In this document: piece after piece, positions 14,168-21,539 of the stretch
Numbering within the stretch: position 1 is the stretch's first letter
Layout of the letters: each line of letters starts with the position of its first letter
Origin: an uncultured Clostridia bacterium
GTDB taxonomy: Bacteria > Bacillota > Clostridia > Christensenellales > UBA1242
Reading direction: 5' to 3'
Length of the DNA stretch: 23,228 nucleotides
NCBI GenBank assembly: GCA_947584775.1
Contig: CANPWT010000010.1
Span: 1-23,228, forward strand
The notes under the pieces: model-generated
Seen by the model: only the letters and a program-made list of their open reading frames with translations
Database searches by the model: none
What the model was told of the DNA's origin: nothing
Translations under genes and position numbers: made by a program

Positions 14168-15585
14168 ACAAACATCAAATAAAAATTCAAAAATTTGACA
14201 ATTTTGATGATAAAAACGATGTTATTTGCAAACATTTTTACAATTTTGCGCCTTTTAACAAATTAAAATCTTCTTTTGGTATAAGAAAATTACGTTTGCC
14301 AAAAGGGCAAGGTTTTGAAGGCGATATGGAAATGGACTTGCCGGCAAGCGGGGTAAGCGAGGTTAAGGGAGCAACATTTTTTAAACAGTTTGCGCGCGAC
14401 ACAAACAGAACTGCGTACAGAATTTTAATTTTAACGGGCGAAAACAAGGGCTACATAAATGAGATGTATTGCGTTATGCCAACCTTTGCGTGGCTGTATC
14501 GATTGGAATTTAATTCGTGCCCGCAATCGTTGATGTATAAAAAAGACGATATGGACGCGGTAATTTTAACCAGCGTGGACAAAATGATTTATTGGCGCGG
14601 AACATTAAACCCCGTTACAATAGAAAACACTCCAATTATCACCAGCATGTGCATAAACGAGGGCATAATATTTTGTACAATTTTAGACCCCGCACATAAA
14701 ATTTGGTATGCTAACGATTTGGACGCAGCAAAAATTGGCGATGTTACAAAAAATTCTAATTATATTTCGCTTAACGATGACCTTGGCGATGCTAAAAAAA
14801 TTATTTCCTTTAACGAGGATGTTTATGTGTTTAGGGAGTATGGCATTTCTAAAATAAAATACGTGCAAAACGAAATTACAGTAAGCCAAATTTATTATTC
14901 CAACACAAAAATTTTGCACAACACGGTTAGCATATGCGGAAACTATGTCATTTTTGCCACCAAAGAAGGGCTTTACACCTTTAACGGCTACAAAGTAAAT
15001 AAACTTGACATTAATATCGACTATTTGCTTACTAAAATTGACGAAAATTCGTGTGCTGGTTCGCTAGGAGATAATTATTACCTTGCTTTAAATATCGATT
15101 TTGCAGATAACCAAACCCTGCATTGTGAAAGTGAAGAATATAAAAACAATGCAATTTTAATTTTAGATATTGAAGATAACACTTACCAAATTATTCGCGG
15201 CGTTGATGTTAACGGCTTTACCCCAATTAGAGCAGATAATTACGAAAGTATGTTGCTGACTTTTAACGGGCAAGATAAAGATAAATTGGGGCAAATTTGC
15301 GATACCTCTGTTTGCTTTGATGAGGGGCTAACTAAGGGCTGGATTAGTGAGGAAATTGTGCCAGACGATAAAATTAAAATGTTTACAAAACTTTCAATTT
15401 TTTCAACCCCAAATGTTGTAATTAAATTGAACCACGATTCGGGCAGCACAACTTTTCAAACTTCCCAAAACGGCTTAAACGAATTCAATTTTAAAATATA
15501 TTCTAAAACTTTAACAATAGAAATTTTATCTAACGCAGAAGCGGTTGATGTTTCGCATTTAGTGTTAGATTATTTTGACGAGTAA
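14164..15585 (+). CDS. Putative beta-propeller DNA-stabilization protein (P22 gp10-like)
   Basis: This 473-aa protein is started at ATG 14164, 6 nt after AGGAG; a TTG two codons earlier is less likely. The middle shows repeated four-stranded blade-like units: a WYANDLDAAKIGD unit, then IISFNEDVYVFREYGISKI, IYYSNTKILHNTVSICGNYVIFATKEGLYTFNG and SLGDNYYLALN. This pattern matches phage beta-propeller tail/neck proteins. P22 gp10 is 472 aa, plugs the portal and occupies the same place in its operon. The C-terminus is a beta-sandwich-like region. If it is gp10-like, it would seal DNA in the head. The alternative is another phage propeller of unknown role. No tail needle or spike gene follows. Confidence 0.55.
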   Translation: MNKHQIKIQKFDNFDDKNDVICKHFYNFAPFNKLKSSFGIRKLRLPKGQGFEGDMEMDLPASGVSEVKGATFFKQFARDTNRTAYRILILTGENKGYINEMYCVMPTFAWLYRLEFNSCPQSLMYKKDDMDAVILTSVDKMIYWRGTLNPVTIENTPIITSMCINEGIIFCTILDPAHKIWYANDLDAAKIGDVTKNSNYISLNDDLGDAKKIISFNEDVYVFREYGISKIKYVQNEITVSQIYYSNTKILHNTVSICGNYVIFATKEGLYTFNGYKVNKLDINIDYLLTKIDENSCAGSLGDNYYLALNIDFADNQTLHCESEEYKNNAILILDIEDNTYQIIRGVDVNGFTPIRADNYESMLLTFNGQDKDKLGQICDTSVCFDEGLTKGWISEEIVPDDKIKMFTKLSIFSTPNVVIKLNHDSGSTTFQTSQNGLNEFNFKIYSKTLTIEILSNAEAVDVSHLVLDYFDE

Positions 15586-15588
15586 TAT

Positions 15589-15753
15589 ATGATTATTGAC
15601 ACTCTCTTACTTAAAAAATTTAATATTTATTTTCAATATTTGCGCACTGTTGGTGGCGGAACAAGTTTGCCACAAAATAATAAAAAATTTTTAAAAAATG
15701 CTAAAATTTTAATAAAAAACTTAAAATTTTCATTAAAAATTGCAAAATTTTAA
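15589..15753 (+). CDS. Possible 54-residue ORF
   Basis: This is a short ORF immediately after the previous stop: MIIDTLLLKKFNIYF, RTVGGGTSLPQNNKKF, then a Lys/Leu/Ile/Phe-rich basic tail. No good ribosome site precedes it. The 3' part is highly A/T biased, so the basic tail may merely reflect composition. The RTVGGGTSLP segment is less biased and may be a remnant of a lost gene. The function is unknown and the call is weak. Confidence 0.3.
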   Translation: MIIDTLLLKKFNIYFQYLRTVGGGTSLPQNNKKFLKNAKILIKNLKFSLKIAKF

Positions 15754-15790
15754 AAAATTTTTAAAAAAAATTAAAAAAGGAGCAAATATA

Positions 15791-16432
15791 ATGAAATGGA
15801 AAAATAGATTAACAAATTATAATTTTTGGATTTCTATAGTAAGTGCAATTTTGCTTATTTGTCAGGCTTTAAAATTAAAATTTGATGTTGCCTACATAAA
15901 CGAAATTGTTACTGCAGTTTTAGGTTTGTTGGTTGTAATTGGCATCATTAACGACCCAACAAAATCATCTAGCACCTCGGCCGACACGAGCACAAAAGAT
16001 AAATCGACCAAAAGCGAGGAAAACGCCATCCCCAATGACCAAAAAGATGCGTCTAATTTTGATTTTAGTGAAGATAATTTACAGGTTCTTTTAAACAAAA
16101 TTAAAGAGGATTTGGCAAAATCTAATTCAAACTTTTCCACTTTACAAAATGGGGAAGTTAAACAAAAAGACGAGCAGCGTGATGTGCAAGAAAATGTAAA
16201 CGAACGAAATTTAGTTGAAGAGGGGTTAACTTCAAGCGAGGAATTAACAAACGCGGTTGAACAAGAAAATCAAACAGAGCAAATTGAAAGCGCAGAACAA
16301 GATGCTTGCGCGCAAAATTTAGATGCCCAAGTTGAAGAAAAAATAGAACAGGGCAACTATGAACAAAATGAAACTCTTAACGCTAATTCAACCACGCAAA
16401 CAACTGCAACTTATTTTAACATCGTTAACTAA
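15791..16432 (+). CDS. phiLC3-type holin with long acidic C-terminal extension
   Basis: The start at 15791 was chosen for its AAAAAGGAG site. The product is 213 aa. The first 58 residues match the small phiLC3 holin family: WKNRLTNYNFWISIVSAILLI (membrane helix 1, about 11-30), then EIVTAVLGLLVVIGIINDPTK (helix 2, about 36-56). Holins open the membrane to let endolysin reach the wall. The family normally ends soon after the DPT motif. Here about 155 further residues follow: Ser/Thr/Asp/Lys-rich, then a Gln/Glu/Asn-rich low-complexity tail. No endolysin gene follows; a terminator and tRNA-Gln end the block. It could be retained for another membrane role. Confidence 0.8.
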   Translation: MKWKNRLTNYNFWISIVSAILLICQALKLKFDVAYINEIVTAVLGLLVVIGIINDPTKSSSTSADTSTKDKSTKSEENAIPNDQKDASNFDFSEDNLQVLLNKIKEDLAKSNSNFSTLQNGEVKQKDEQRDVQENVNERNLVEEGLTSSEELTNAVEQENQTEQIESAEQDACAQNLDAQVEEKIEQGNYEQNETLNANSTTQTTATYFNIVN

Positions 16433-16437
16433 AATTA

Positions 16438-16462
16438 GGCTAGGGCAACCTAGCCTTTTTTT
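16438..16462 (+). terminator. Terminator ending the phage-derived block
   Basis: GGCTAGG (16438-16444) and CCTAGCC (16449-16455) pair around a GCAA tetraloop, followed by seven T. It begins 5 bp after the holin stop. Confidence 0.9.
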
Positions 16463-16481
16463 GTTTTATTTTAAAATATGG

Positions 16482-16509
16482 TTGCAAAATAAAAATTTTA
16501 TGGTATAAT
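16482..16509 (+). promoter_or_regulatory. Promoter of tRNA-Gln
   Basis: TTGCAA (16482-16487), 16 nt, then TATAAT (16504-16509), ending 16 bp before the tRNA 5' end. Confidence 0.75.
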
Positions 16510-16525
16510 AGAGGTGTTTTAACTT

Positions 16526-16600
16526 TGGGGTATCGCCAAGCGGTAAGGCATTGGTCTCTGAATCCAACATGCGGTAGTTCGAATCTACCTACCCCAGCCA
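16526..16600 (+). tRNA. tRNA-Gln (anticodon CTG)
   Basis: The cloverleaf can be folded by eye. Acceptor TGGGGTA pairs with TACCCCA. The D arm is GCCAAGCGGTAAGGC. The anticodon stem TTGGT/TCCAA holds loop CTCTGAA with anticodon CTG. The T arm is GGTAG-TTCGAAT-CTACC, followed by discriminator G and encoded CCA. The innermost anticodon-stem pair (31-39) is a U-U mismatch, which is unusual. The gene has its own promoter and terminator and separates the phage-derived block from the ABC exporter. No repeat of its 3' end was found at the other edge of the phage block. Confidence 0.92.
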
Positions 16601-16629
16601 TAAAGCAAAATAGTTGCTTTATTTTTTTT
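16601..16629 (+). terminator. Terminator after tRNA-Gln
   Basis: TAAAGCAA (16601-16608), loop AATAG, TTGCTTTA (16614-16621), then a run of eight T. Confidence 0.85.
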
Positions 16630-16709
16630 ATTTTGCTAAAATATTTTTTTGTTAATATAAATATGTACTAATATCATTTAGTTTTCATAAAAATATATCT
16701 AGGAGCAAA

Positions 16710-18476
16710 ATGTTACATTTATTTAAATATATAAAAAAATCAGATTGGCTATTAATTATAGTTGCGGTTTTTTTCATTGTATTGCAAGTGTATCTCGAAC
16801 TAAAAATGCCCGATTACACTCGCGAACTATCCATTATTGTTGAAACGGAAACGGCAAGCATGCCAATCGTTTTAAAAAATGGCGGGCTAATGCTTTTATG
16901 TGCGGTTGCAAGCATGCTTTCTTCCATAATCTGCGCTATCATCATTGCGCGGGTAGCAAGCGGTTTTGCGTTCAATATTAGGCAGGCGCTTTTTAAAAAA
17001 ATAACCGGGTTTTCGCACAATGAAATTAACATTTTTTCTGTACCAAGTTTAATTACGCGCACAACAAACGATGTGCTTCAAATGCAAATGTTTATTGCAA
17101 TTGGCATGCAAATGTTAATTAAAGCGCCAATTATGGCGGTGTGGGCAATTATAAAAATTTCTTCTACAAACGTTAGTTGGACTTTGGCCGTTATCATTTC
17201 TGTTGCAGTCATTGTTGTGTGCGTTGGACTGCTAATTTCCATAACCTTGCCAAAATTTAAACAAATTCAAAAATTGACCGACCAATTAAACAGTGCCACG
17301 CGTGAAAATATTTCGGGCGTTAGGGTGGTGCGCGCCTTTAACGCGGAGGAATATCAAGAAAAAAAGTTTGAACAAGTTAACTCAAAAATAACCAAAACAA
17401 GGCTGTTCACCTCAAAGGCAATGGGTTTGCTTAGCCCGGTTATGACACTCTGCTTAAACGGTCTAACGCTTGCCATTTATTGGGTGGGCGCAATTTTAAT
17501 TAACAACATAAAACTTTCCTCGTATGCGGGCGATGTTTATGCTTTTAGTTTGGCAAAAGCCAATTTAATTGGCGATATGGCCGCCTTTACTCAATATTCA
17601 ATGCAGGTGGTTATGGCGTTTATGATGCTAATTATGGTGTTTGTAATTTTGCCAAGAATAATTGTATCTGGCAACCGCATTTATGATGTTATTAAAACAA
17701 AAAATTCCATAATTGGTGCGGCTTCAAGCCCAAAAACGCAAACAAGCGGGCAAATAGAATTTAAAAATGTTGGCTTTTCATACTCGGGCGGCAACGAAAT
17801 AATTTCTAACATCAGTTTTAAAATAAACAAAGGCGAAACAGTTGCAATAATTGGTGCAACCGGCTCGGGCAAAAGCACAATTATAAACCTTATTCCGCGT
17901 TTTTACGATGTTACAAGCGGGCAAATTCTATTTAACGGCAAAGATATTAAAGAATATAATTTGCACGACTTACGCAACAAAATCAGCCTTGTGCCACAAA
18001 CTGCAAAATTGTTTAAAGGCAGTGTTAAACAAAACATAATTTATGGCAGCGCTTACGATGAGGCAAGGTTTAAAAAAGCGGTTAAAATTTCGCAATCCAA
18101 TTTCATCAACAAATTAAAAAACGGGGCGGAAAGCATGGTTGCTCAGGGAGGCACAAACTTTTCTGGCGGGCAAAAACAAAGGCTATGCATTGCGCGCGCA
18201 ATTTACAAGCCGGCCGAAATTATAATTTTTGATGATAGTTTTTCCGCGCTTGACTACAAAACAGATATGTTGGTAAGAAAGGGCATTAACGAATATTTGG
18301 ACGATACAACCATAATAATTGTTGCTCAGCGCATTGGCACAATTATGCACGCAGACAAAATTATTGTGCTAGACGAGGGCAAAATTGTTGGCATGGGCAC
18401 GCACGATGAGTTGCTAAACACCTGCAAGGTGTACAAAGAAATTGCACTTTCGCAGTTAAAAGAGGAGGAATTGTAA
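16710..18476 (+). CDS. Heterodimeric ABC exporter, degenerate-site subunit
   Basis: This 588-aa half-transporter has six N-terminal membrane helices (about 1-325) and a C-terminal nucleotide-binding domain. Visible motifs are Walker A GATGSGKST (about 382-390), Q-loop LVPQT (about 428), an intact signature FSGGQKQR (484-491) and Walker B IIIFDD, in which the catalytic Glu is Asp509. The switch His is replaced by Gln540 (VAQR). These two changes mark the non-hydrolytic site of heterodimeric exporters of the BmrC/TM287 type. The next gene, overlapping its stop by one base, supplies the complementary subunit with an intact site. Substrates are typically drugs, lipids or peptides; none can be predicted here. 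AGGAG precedes the ATG. Confidence 0.92.
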   Translation: MLHLFKYIKKSDWLLIIVAVFFIVLQVYLELKMPDYTRELSIIVETETASMPIVLKNGGLMLLCAVASMLSSIICAIIIARVASGFAFNIRQALFKKITGFSHNEINIFSVPSLITRTTNDVLQMQMFIAIGMQMLIKAPIMAVWAIIKISSTNVSWTLAVIISVAVIVVCVGLLISITLPKFKQIQKLTDQLNSATRENISGVRVVRAFNAEEYQEKKFEQVNSKITKTRLFTSKAMGLLSPVMTLCLNGLTLAIYWVGAILINNIKLSSYAGDVYAFSLAKANLIGDMAAFTQYSMQVVMAFMMLIMVFVILPRIIVSGNRIYDVIKTKNSIIGAASSPKTQTSGQIEFKNVGFSYSGGNEIISNISFKINKGETVAIIGATGSGKSTIINLIPRFYDVTSGQILFNGKDIKEYNLHDLRNKISLVPQTAKLFKGSVKQNIIYGSAYDEARFKKAVKISQSNFINKLKNGAESMVAQGGTNFSGGQKQRLCIARAIYKPAEIIIFDDSFSALDYKTDMLVRKGINEYLDDTTIIIVAQRIGTIMHADKIIVLDEGKIVGMGTHDELLNTCKVYKEIALSQLKEEEL

Positions 18477-20275
18477 TGCCACCTATTTTTGGAGGAGGCC
18501 ACAGACGGGGTGGCGGAACGGAAAAAACCGATATAAATTCAATTAAAAAATTGTTAAAATATTGCAAGGCGTTTGTAATTCCTATTGTCATTGCGCTTGT
18601 GTTTTCTGTGGTGTCGGCAATAACAACAATTATTGGGCCAAACAAAATTTCTAGTTTAATAGATATAATTTCTGCCGGTGTCTATTCGCTTAAAGGCATA
18701 AATATGGCGGACTTTATTCGCGTTTGCGTGCAATTAATTGTATTGTATTCCATCGGCGCAGTCATTGGCTATTTAGAGCAAATTATTATGGCGGAAGTAA
18801 CCCAGCGCGTGGCGCGCAAACTTCGCACCGATATTGACGTAAAAATTAACTGCCTTCCGCTCAAATTTTTTGACGGCACAACCCGGGGCGATGTTTTAAG
18901 CGTGGTAACAAACGATATCGATGTAATTTCGCAAGCGCTAGATAACACTATAACCGAACTTGTAAACTCAGTTGTGTTATTTGAGGGCGTGGTTATAATG
19001 ATGTTTGTTGTCAATTACATTTTGGCGCTGGTTACAATCGCTTGCTCAATATTTGGTTTTTTGCTCACCTTTTTAATACTTAAAAAATCGCAAAAATATT
19101 TCAACTTGCGCCAGCAAAATTTGGGCGAAATGAACGGCTATATTGAAGAAATTTACACAAATCACAACATAGTTAAAGCCTTTAATGGCGAAGGCGATGC
19201 CAACCAAAATTTTAAACAAATCAACAAAAAATTGTATACCAACAATTGGAAATCTCAGGCGTTTTCTGGCTTAATGTCCCCGCTTATGGGCTTTACCGGC
19301 AATTTAAGTTATGTTATGATTTTTGTTGTTGGCGTATCGTTGGCGTTAAATAATAGCGCAATAATTAGTTTTGGCGTAATAATTTCATTTACAATGTACG
19401 CCCGATTGTTTTCCCAACCGCTAAATTCAATTGCACAATCGCTTTCCTCCGTTCAGCAAGCCTCGGCAGCGTCAAAGCGCGTGTTTAATATATTAGAAAG
19501 CCAGCAATTGCCGGACGAATCCAACAAAACCAAAAAGTTAACTCGTGTTAAAGGCGATGTTGAATTTAGGCATGTAAAATTTGGCTACGATAAAAACAAA
19601 ACCATCATTAAAGATTTTTCCGCCAAACTTAAACACGGCTGGAAAGTTGCCATCGTTGGCCCAACCGGGGCGGGCAAAACCACCATGGTTAATTTGCTAA
19701 TGCGCTTTTACGAAATAGACCAAGGGGATATTTTAATTGACGGCGTTTCCATTAAGGACATCACGCGTGAAAATGTGCACGACCTGTTTGATATGATTTT
19801 GCAAGATACCTGGCTGTTTAACGGCACAATACGCGAAAATTTGGTTTACAACAAACAAAATGTTACCGATAAACAGTTAGATAAAGTTACAAAAGCGGTG
19901 GGCTTAAAACATTTTATTAAAAGCCTAAAAAATGGCTACGACACCATGCTGGATGAATCGCTAAGTTTGTCCGATGGACAAAAGCAACAAATGACAATCG
20001 CCCGCGCCATGATAAAAGATTCCCCATTGCTCATTTTGGATGAGGCAACTAGTTCGGTGGACACTCGCACCGAGCAAGTAATTCAAAACGCAATGGATAA
20101 ACTAACAAAAAATAGAACATCGTTTGTTATCGCGCACCGCTTGTCCACAATCCGCAATGCAGACATCATTTTGGTTATGAAAGACGGCGATATTATCGAG
20201 CAGGGCAACCATGCCGAACTGCTTGCAAAAAACGGCTTCTACAGCGAACTCTACAACTCCCAATTCCAAGAATAA
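18476..20275 (+). CDS. Heterodimeric ABC exporter, catalytic subunit
   Basis: This 599-aa half-transporter has a short Gly/Arg-rich N-terminus (MPPIFGGGHRRGGG), six membrane helices (about 30-320) and a nucleotide-binding domain. Walker A is GPTGAGKTT (395-403), Walker B LLILDE ends with catalytic Glu523, and the switch His is 554 (IAHRLST). The signature is LSDGQKQQ instead of LSGGQ. In the dimer this altered signature faces the degenerate site of the partner, while its own Walker motifs face the partner's intact FSGGQ, so one consensus ATPase site forms. It starts with ATG overlapping the TAA of the first subunit, indicating translational coupling, and is followed by a terminator. Confidence 0.92.
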   Translation: MPPIFGGGHRRGGGTEKTDINSIKKLLKYCKAFVIPIVIALVFSVVSAITTIIGPNKISSLIDIISAGVYSLKGINMADFIRVCVQLIVLYSIGAVIGYLEQIIMAEVTQRVARKLRTDIDVKINCLPLKFFDGTTRGDVLSVVTNDIDVISQALDNTITELVNSVVLFEGVVIMMFVVNYILALVTIACSIFGFLLTFLILKKSQKYFNLRQQNLGEMNGYIEEIYTNHNIVKAFNGEGDANQNFKQINKKLYTNNWKSQAFSGLMSPLMGFTGNLSYVMIFVVGVSLALNNSAIISFGVIISFTMYARLFSQPLNSIAQSLSSVQQASAASKRVFNILESQQLPDESNKTKKLTRVKGDVEFRHVKFGYDKNKTIIKDFSAKLKHGWKVAIVGPTGAGKTTMVNLLMRFYEIDQGDILIDGVSIKDITRENVHDLFDMILQDTWLFNGTIRENLVYNKQNVTDKQLDKVTKAVGLKHFIKSLKNGYDTMLDESLSLSDGQKQQMTIARAMIKDSPLLILDEATSSVDTRTEQVIQNAMDKLTKNRTSFVIAHRLSTIRNADIILVMKDGDIIEQGNHAELLAKNGFYSELYNSQFQE

Positions 20276-20285
20276 CTCCAACAAT

Positions 20286-20323
20286 AAAAAACAAAGTTTC
20301 ACATTTAAAAAACTTTGTTTTTT
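20286..20323 (+). terminator. Terminator after the ABC exporter operon
   Basis: ACAAAGTTT (20291-20299) pairs with AAACTTTGT (20310-20318). A-runs before it and T-runs after it extend the stem and supply the U-tract. Confidence 0.8.
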
Positions 20324-20345
20324 GCTATCAATTTTCACTTGTTTA

Positions 20346-20354
20346 TGCTATAAT
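20346..20354 (+). promoter_or_regulatory. Extended -10 promoter of the BRO-N fragment
   Basis: TGC-TATAAT fits the extended -10 form TGnTATAAT. No good -35 lies at the usual distance. AGGAG and ATG (20375) follow. Confidence 0.55.
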
Positions 20355-20374
20355 ATCTTTTAGGAGAACTTTTA

Positions 20375-20569
20375 ATGGCAAATATTAAAGTCTTTGAAAA
20401 TAAAAAAATACGCACACAATGGAACGAAAAAGAAGAAGATTGGTATTTTTCCGTGGTGGATGTTGTTGCTATTTTAACAGATAGCCCAAATCCAAGAAAT
20501 TATTGGAAAGTTTTAAAACATAGATTGTTAAAAGAGGGTAGCGAGTTGGTTACAAATTGTAACCGGTAA
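20375..20569 (+). pseudogene. Truncated BRO family N-terminal domain protein
   Basis: The 64-residue product (MANIKVFENKKIRTQWNEKE, then DWYFSVVDVVAILTDSPNPRNYWKVLKHRLLKEGSEL, then TNCNR) matches the N-terminal BRO domain found in phage antirepressor-like and mobile-element proteins. Full members run on well past this point, typically from TNC(N)QLK. Here the frame stops exactly where a duplicated piece of the tRNA-Lys 3' flank begins (20566), so the gene was cut by that rearrangement. Promoter and ribosome site remain. The domain has DNA-binding character in the family; a 64-aa remnant is unlikely to work. Confidence 0.75.
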
Positions 20570-20618
20570 TAGGGTACGCTAGATTTTAGAATAAAAAAAT
20601 GGTGGACCGCCGGGGGCT
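20566..20618. repeat. Direct repeat copy 1 (tRNA-Lys 3' end and flank)
   Basis: These 53 bp recur at 20733-20786 with one extra A as the only difference. The unit starts GTAATAGGGTACGC, includes an A-run, and ends with the last 19 bp of the tRNA-Lys gene with CCA on the minus strand. The left end abuts the truncated BRO-N gene. Confidence 0.9.
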
Positions 20619-20640
20619 TTGGACCTCTCGAGACCCACTG
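20600..20640 (-). pseudogene. Partial tRNA-Lys 3' end (pseudo-tRNA)
   Basis: Read on the minus strand, this starts CAGTGGGTC as in the real tRNA-Lys, then has an altered T arm, then the 19 nt AGCCCCCGGCGGTCCACCA identical to the real 3' end. The D arm and anticodon part are missing, so it cannot be a working tRNA. It may be an att-site remnant or the product of a local duplication. Confidence 0.7.
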
Positions 20641-20732
20641 CATTCAAGTTGAGGGTGAGGGTTGCTGGCAAACACATGAGTACGAAACGCAGAATACTCC
20701 AAGCGTAGCGGAGATTAAGAGACTCTTAATCA

Positions 20733-20786
20733 GTAATAGGGTACGCTAGATTTTAGAATAAAAAAAATGGTGGACCGCCGGGGGCT
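20733..20786. repeat. Direct repeat copy 2, overlapping intact tRNA-Lys
   Basis: This is the partner of 20566-20618. It continues into the functional tRNA-Lys. The 114 bp between the copies are more GC-rich than the surroundings and contain GATTAAGAG-A-CTCTTAATC (20713-20731), whose right arm, with the bases after it, copies part of the tRNA-Lys anticodon arm in the opposite orientation. Confidence 0.9.
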
Positions 20787-20843
20787 CGAACCCCGGACCC
20801 ACTGATTAAGAGTCAGTTGCTCTACCAACTGAGCTAGCGGTCC
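20768..20843 (-). tRNA. tRNA-Lys (anticodon CTT)
   Basis: On the minus strand the acceptor GGACCGC pairs with GCGGTCC, the D arm is GCTCAGTTGGTAGAGC, and the anticodon arm ACTGA-CTCTTAA-TCAGT carries CTT. The T arm is CCGGG-GTTCGAG-CCCCG(G) with the usual TTCGA, and CCA is encoded. The promoter lies at 20867-20895. Its 3' end and flank are duplicated about 115 bp further along the plus-strand left side. Confidence 0.95.
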
Positions 20844-20866
20844 ACATCTAATAACTAGACTAGATT

Positions 20867-20895
20867 ATTTTATCAAATAAGCCAAACTATGTCAA
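20867..20895 (-). promoter_or_regulatory. Promoter of tRNA-Lys
   Basis: On the minus strand a perfect -35 TTGACA (20890-20895), a 17-nt spacer and -10 TAAAAT (20867-20872) lie about 24 bp before the tRNA. The same stretch includes an inverted repeat AGCCAAA/TTTGGCT followed by T on the plus strand, which could be a terminator for plus-strand transcripts. Confidence 0.8.
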
Positions 20896-20920
20896 TAGAT
20901 TTTGGCTTTTTTATTTTCAA

Positions 20921-21088
20921 TTAGTCCAACAATTCCTCATACGAGGCATTAAGCACGTTTTTAATTTTAGTAAGCATGCTTAAAGATGGCTCGCTATAAC
21001 CTGCTTCCCAATGGCTGACAGTTTTGAAACTGACATTAAGCAGTTTGCTTAGTTCCAACTGAGTTAAATTTTTAATTATATAAATTAA
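20921..21088 (-). pseudogene. XRE-family HTH regulator fragment without N-terminus
   Basis: The frame encodes NLTQLELSKLLNVSFKTVSHW, then EAGYSEPSLSMLTKIKNVLN, then ASYEELLD and stop: a near-complete Cro/C1-type helix-turn-helix domain. The first helix, normally preceded by M-x-L-x-x-LR, is replaced by LIYIIK, and no ATG or GTG is available; the first TTG (21058) lies within the HTH. The upstream end overlaps the 3' end of the SLOG-like gene in another frame. It was probably cut by a deletion or recombination that brought the SLOG gene next to it. Confidence 0.65.
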
Positions 21089-21530
21089 TTATTCGCTTTT
21101 TCTTTTGTTTTGCATATTTGTACGCTTTATATGCGCCCGAATTTTTGCGTTCTTCAACATAAAAAACCACAACATCACTTTTATCAATCATGGCGCAATT
21201 GCGAAAATATATTCGCTTATACCACCAATCAAATTGTAAATCTAAATATACAAAATCTTCATAATCTTCGCTCTTTAACCATTTTGGTCGTTTGCTCGGC
21301 CTTAAATGTCGTGGGTCGGACAGACAATAAATTCTTTTGATATTTTTATATGTGGATTTTAATTCGCTAATTAGTCTGTGACATAATTCATCAAACATCC
21401 CAAACCCGCCAAACAAAAATATTTCGCACCCCTCATTGATTAAATTTTTAAAAGCGGTGGTCAAATTTTCCTCTAATTCTTTTGTGATATTTATTTCACT
21501 ATGCCCAAATACTGAACAAATTTTTAACAT
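21072..21530 (-). CDS. SLOG-family (DUF1273/YpsA-like) protein
   Basis: This 152-aa protein is started at MLKICSV, 5 nt after AAGGA; ATG at 21536 is possible. A Rossmann-like SLOG fold is suggested by the opening CSVFGHSEI, the nucleotide-loop pattern FLFGGFGMFDELCH (about 40-53), an RIYCLSDP strand, and the closing FRNCAMIDKSDVVVFYVEE plus NSGAYKAYKYAKQKKKRIINL. SLOG domains bind nucleotides or related small ligands and are frequent in mobile and defence contexts; the ligand here is unknown. It is shorter than Bacillus YpsA (about 180 aa). It diverges from a small HTH gene across two palindromic operators, which probably control it. Confidence 0.75.
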   Translation of the reverse strand: MLKICSVFGHSEINITKELEENLTTAFKNLINEGCEIFLFGGFGMFDELCHRLISELKSTYKNIKRIYCLSDPRHLRPSKRPKWLKSEDYEDFVYLDLQFDWWYKRIYFRNCAMIDKSDVVVFYVEERKNSGAYKAYKYAKQKKKRIINLYN

Positions 21531-21539
21531 AATCATCCT

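Noticed and set aside
16526..16600. tRNA-Gln as attachment site of the phage block
   Set aside because: No copy of the tRNA 3' end was found near the left edge (6135-7740), and no integrase gene is present.
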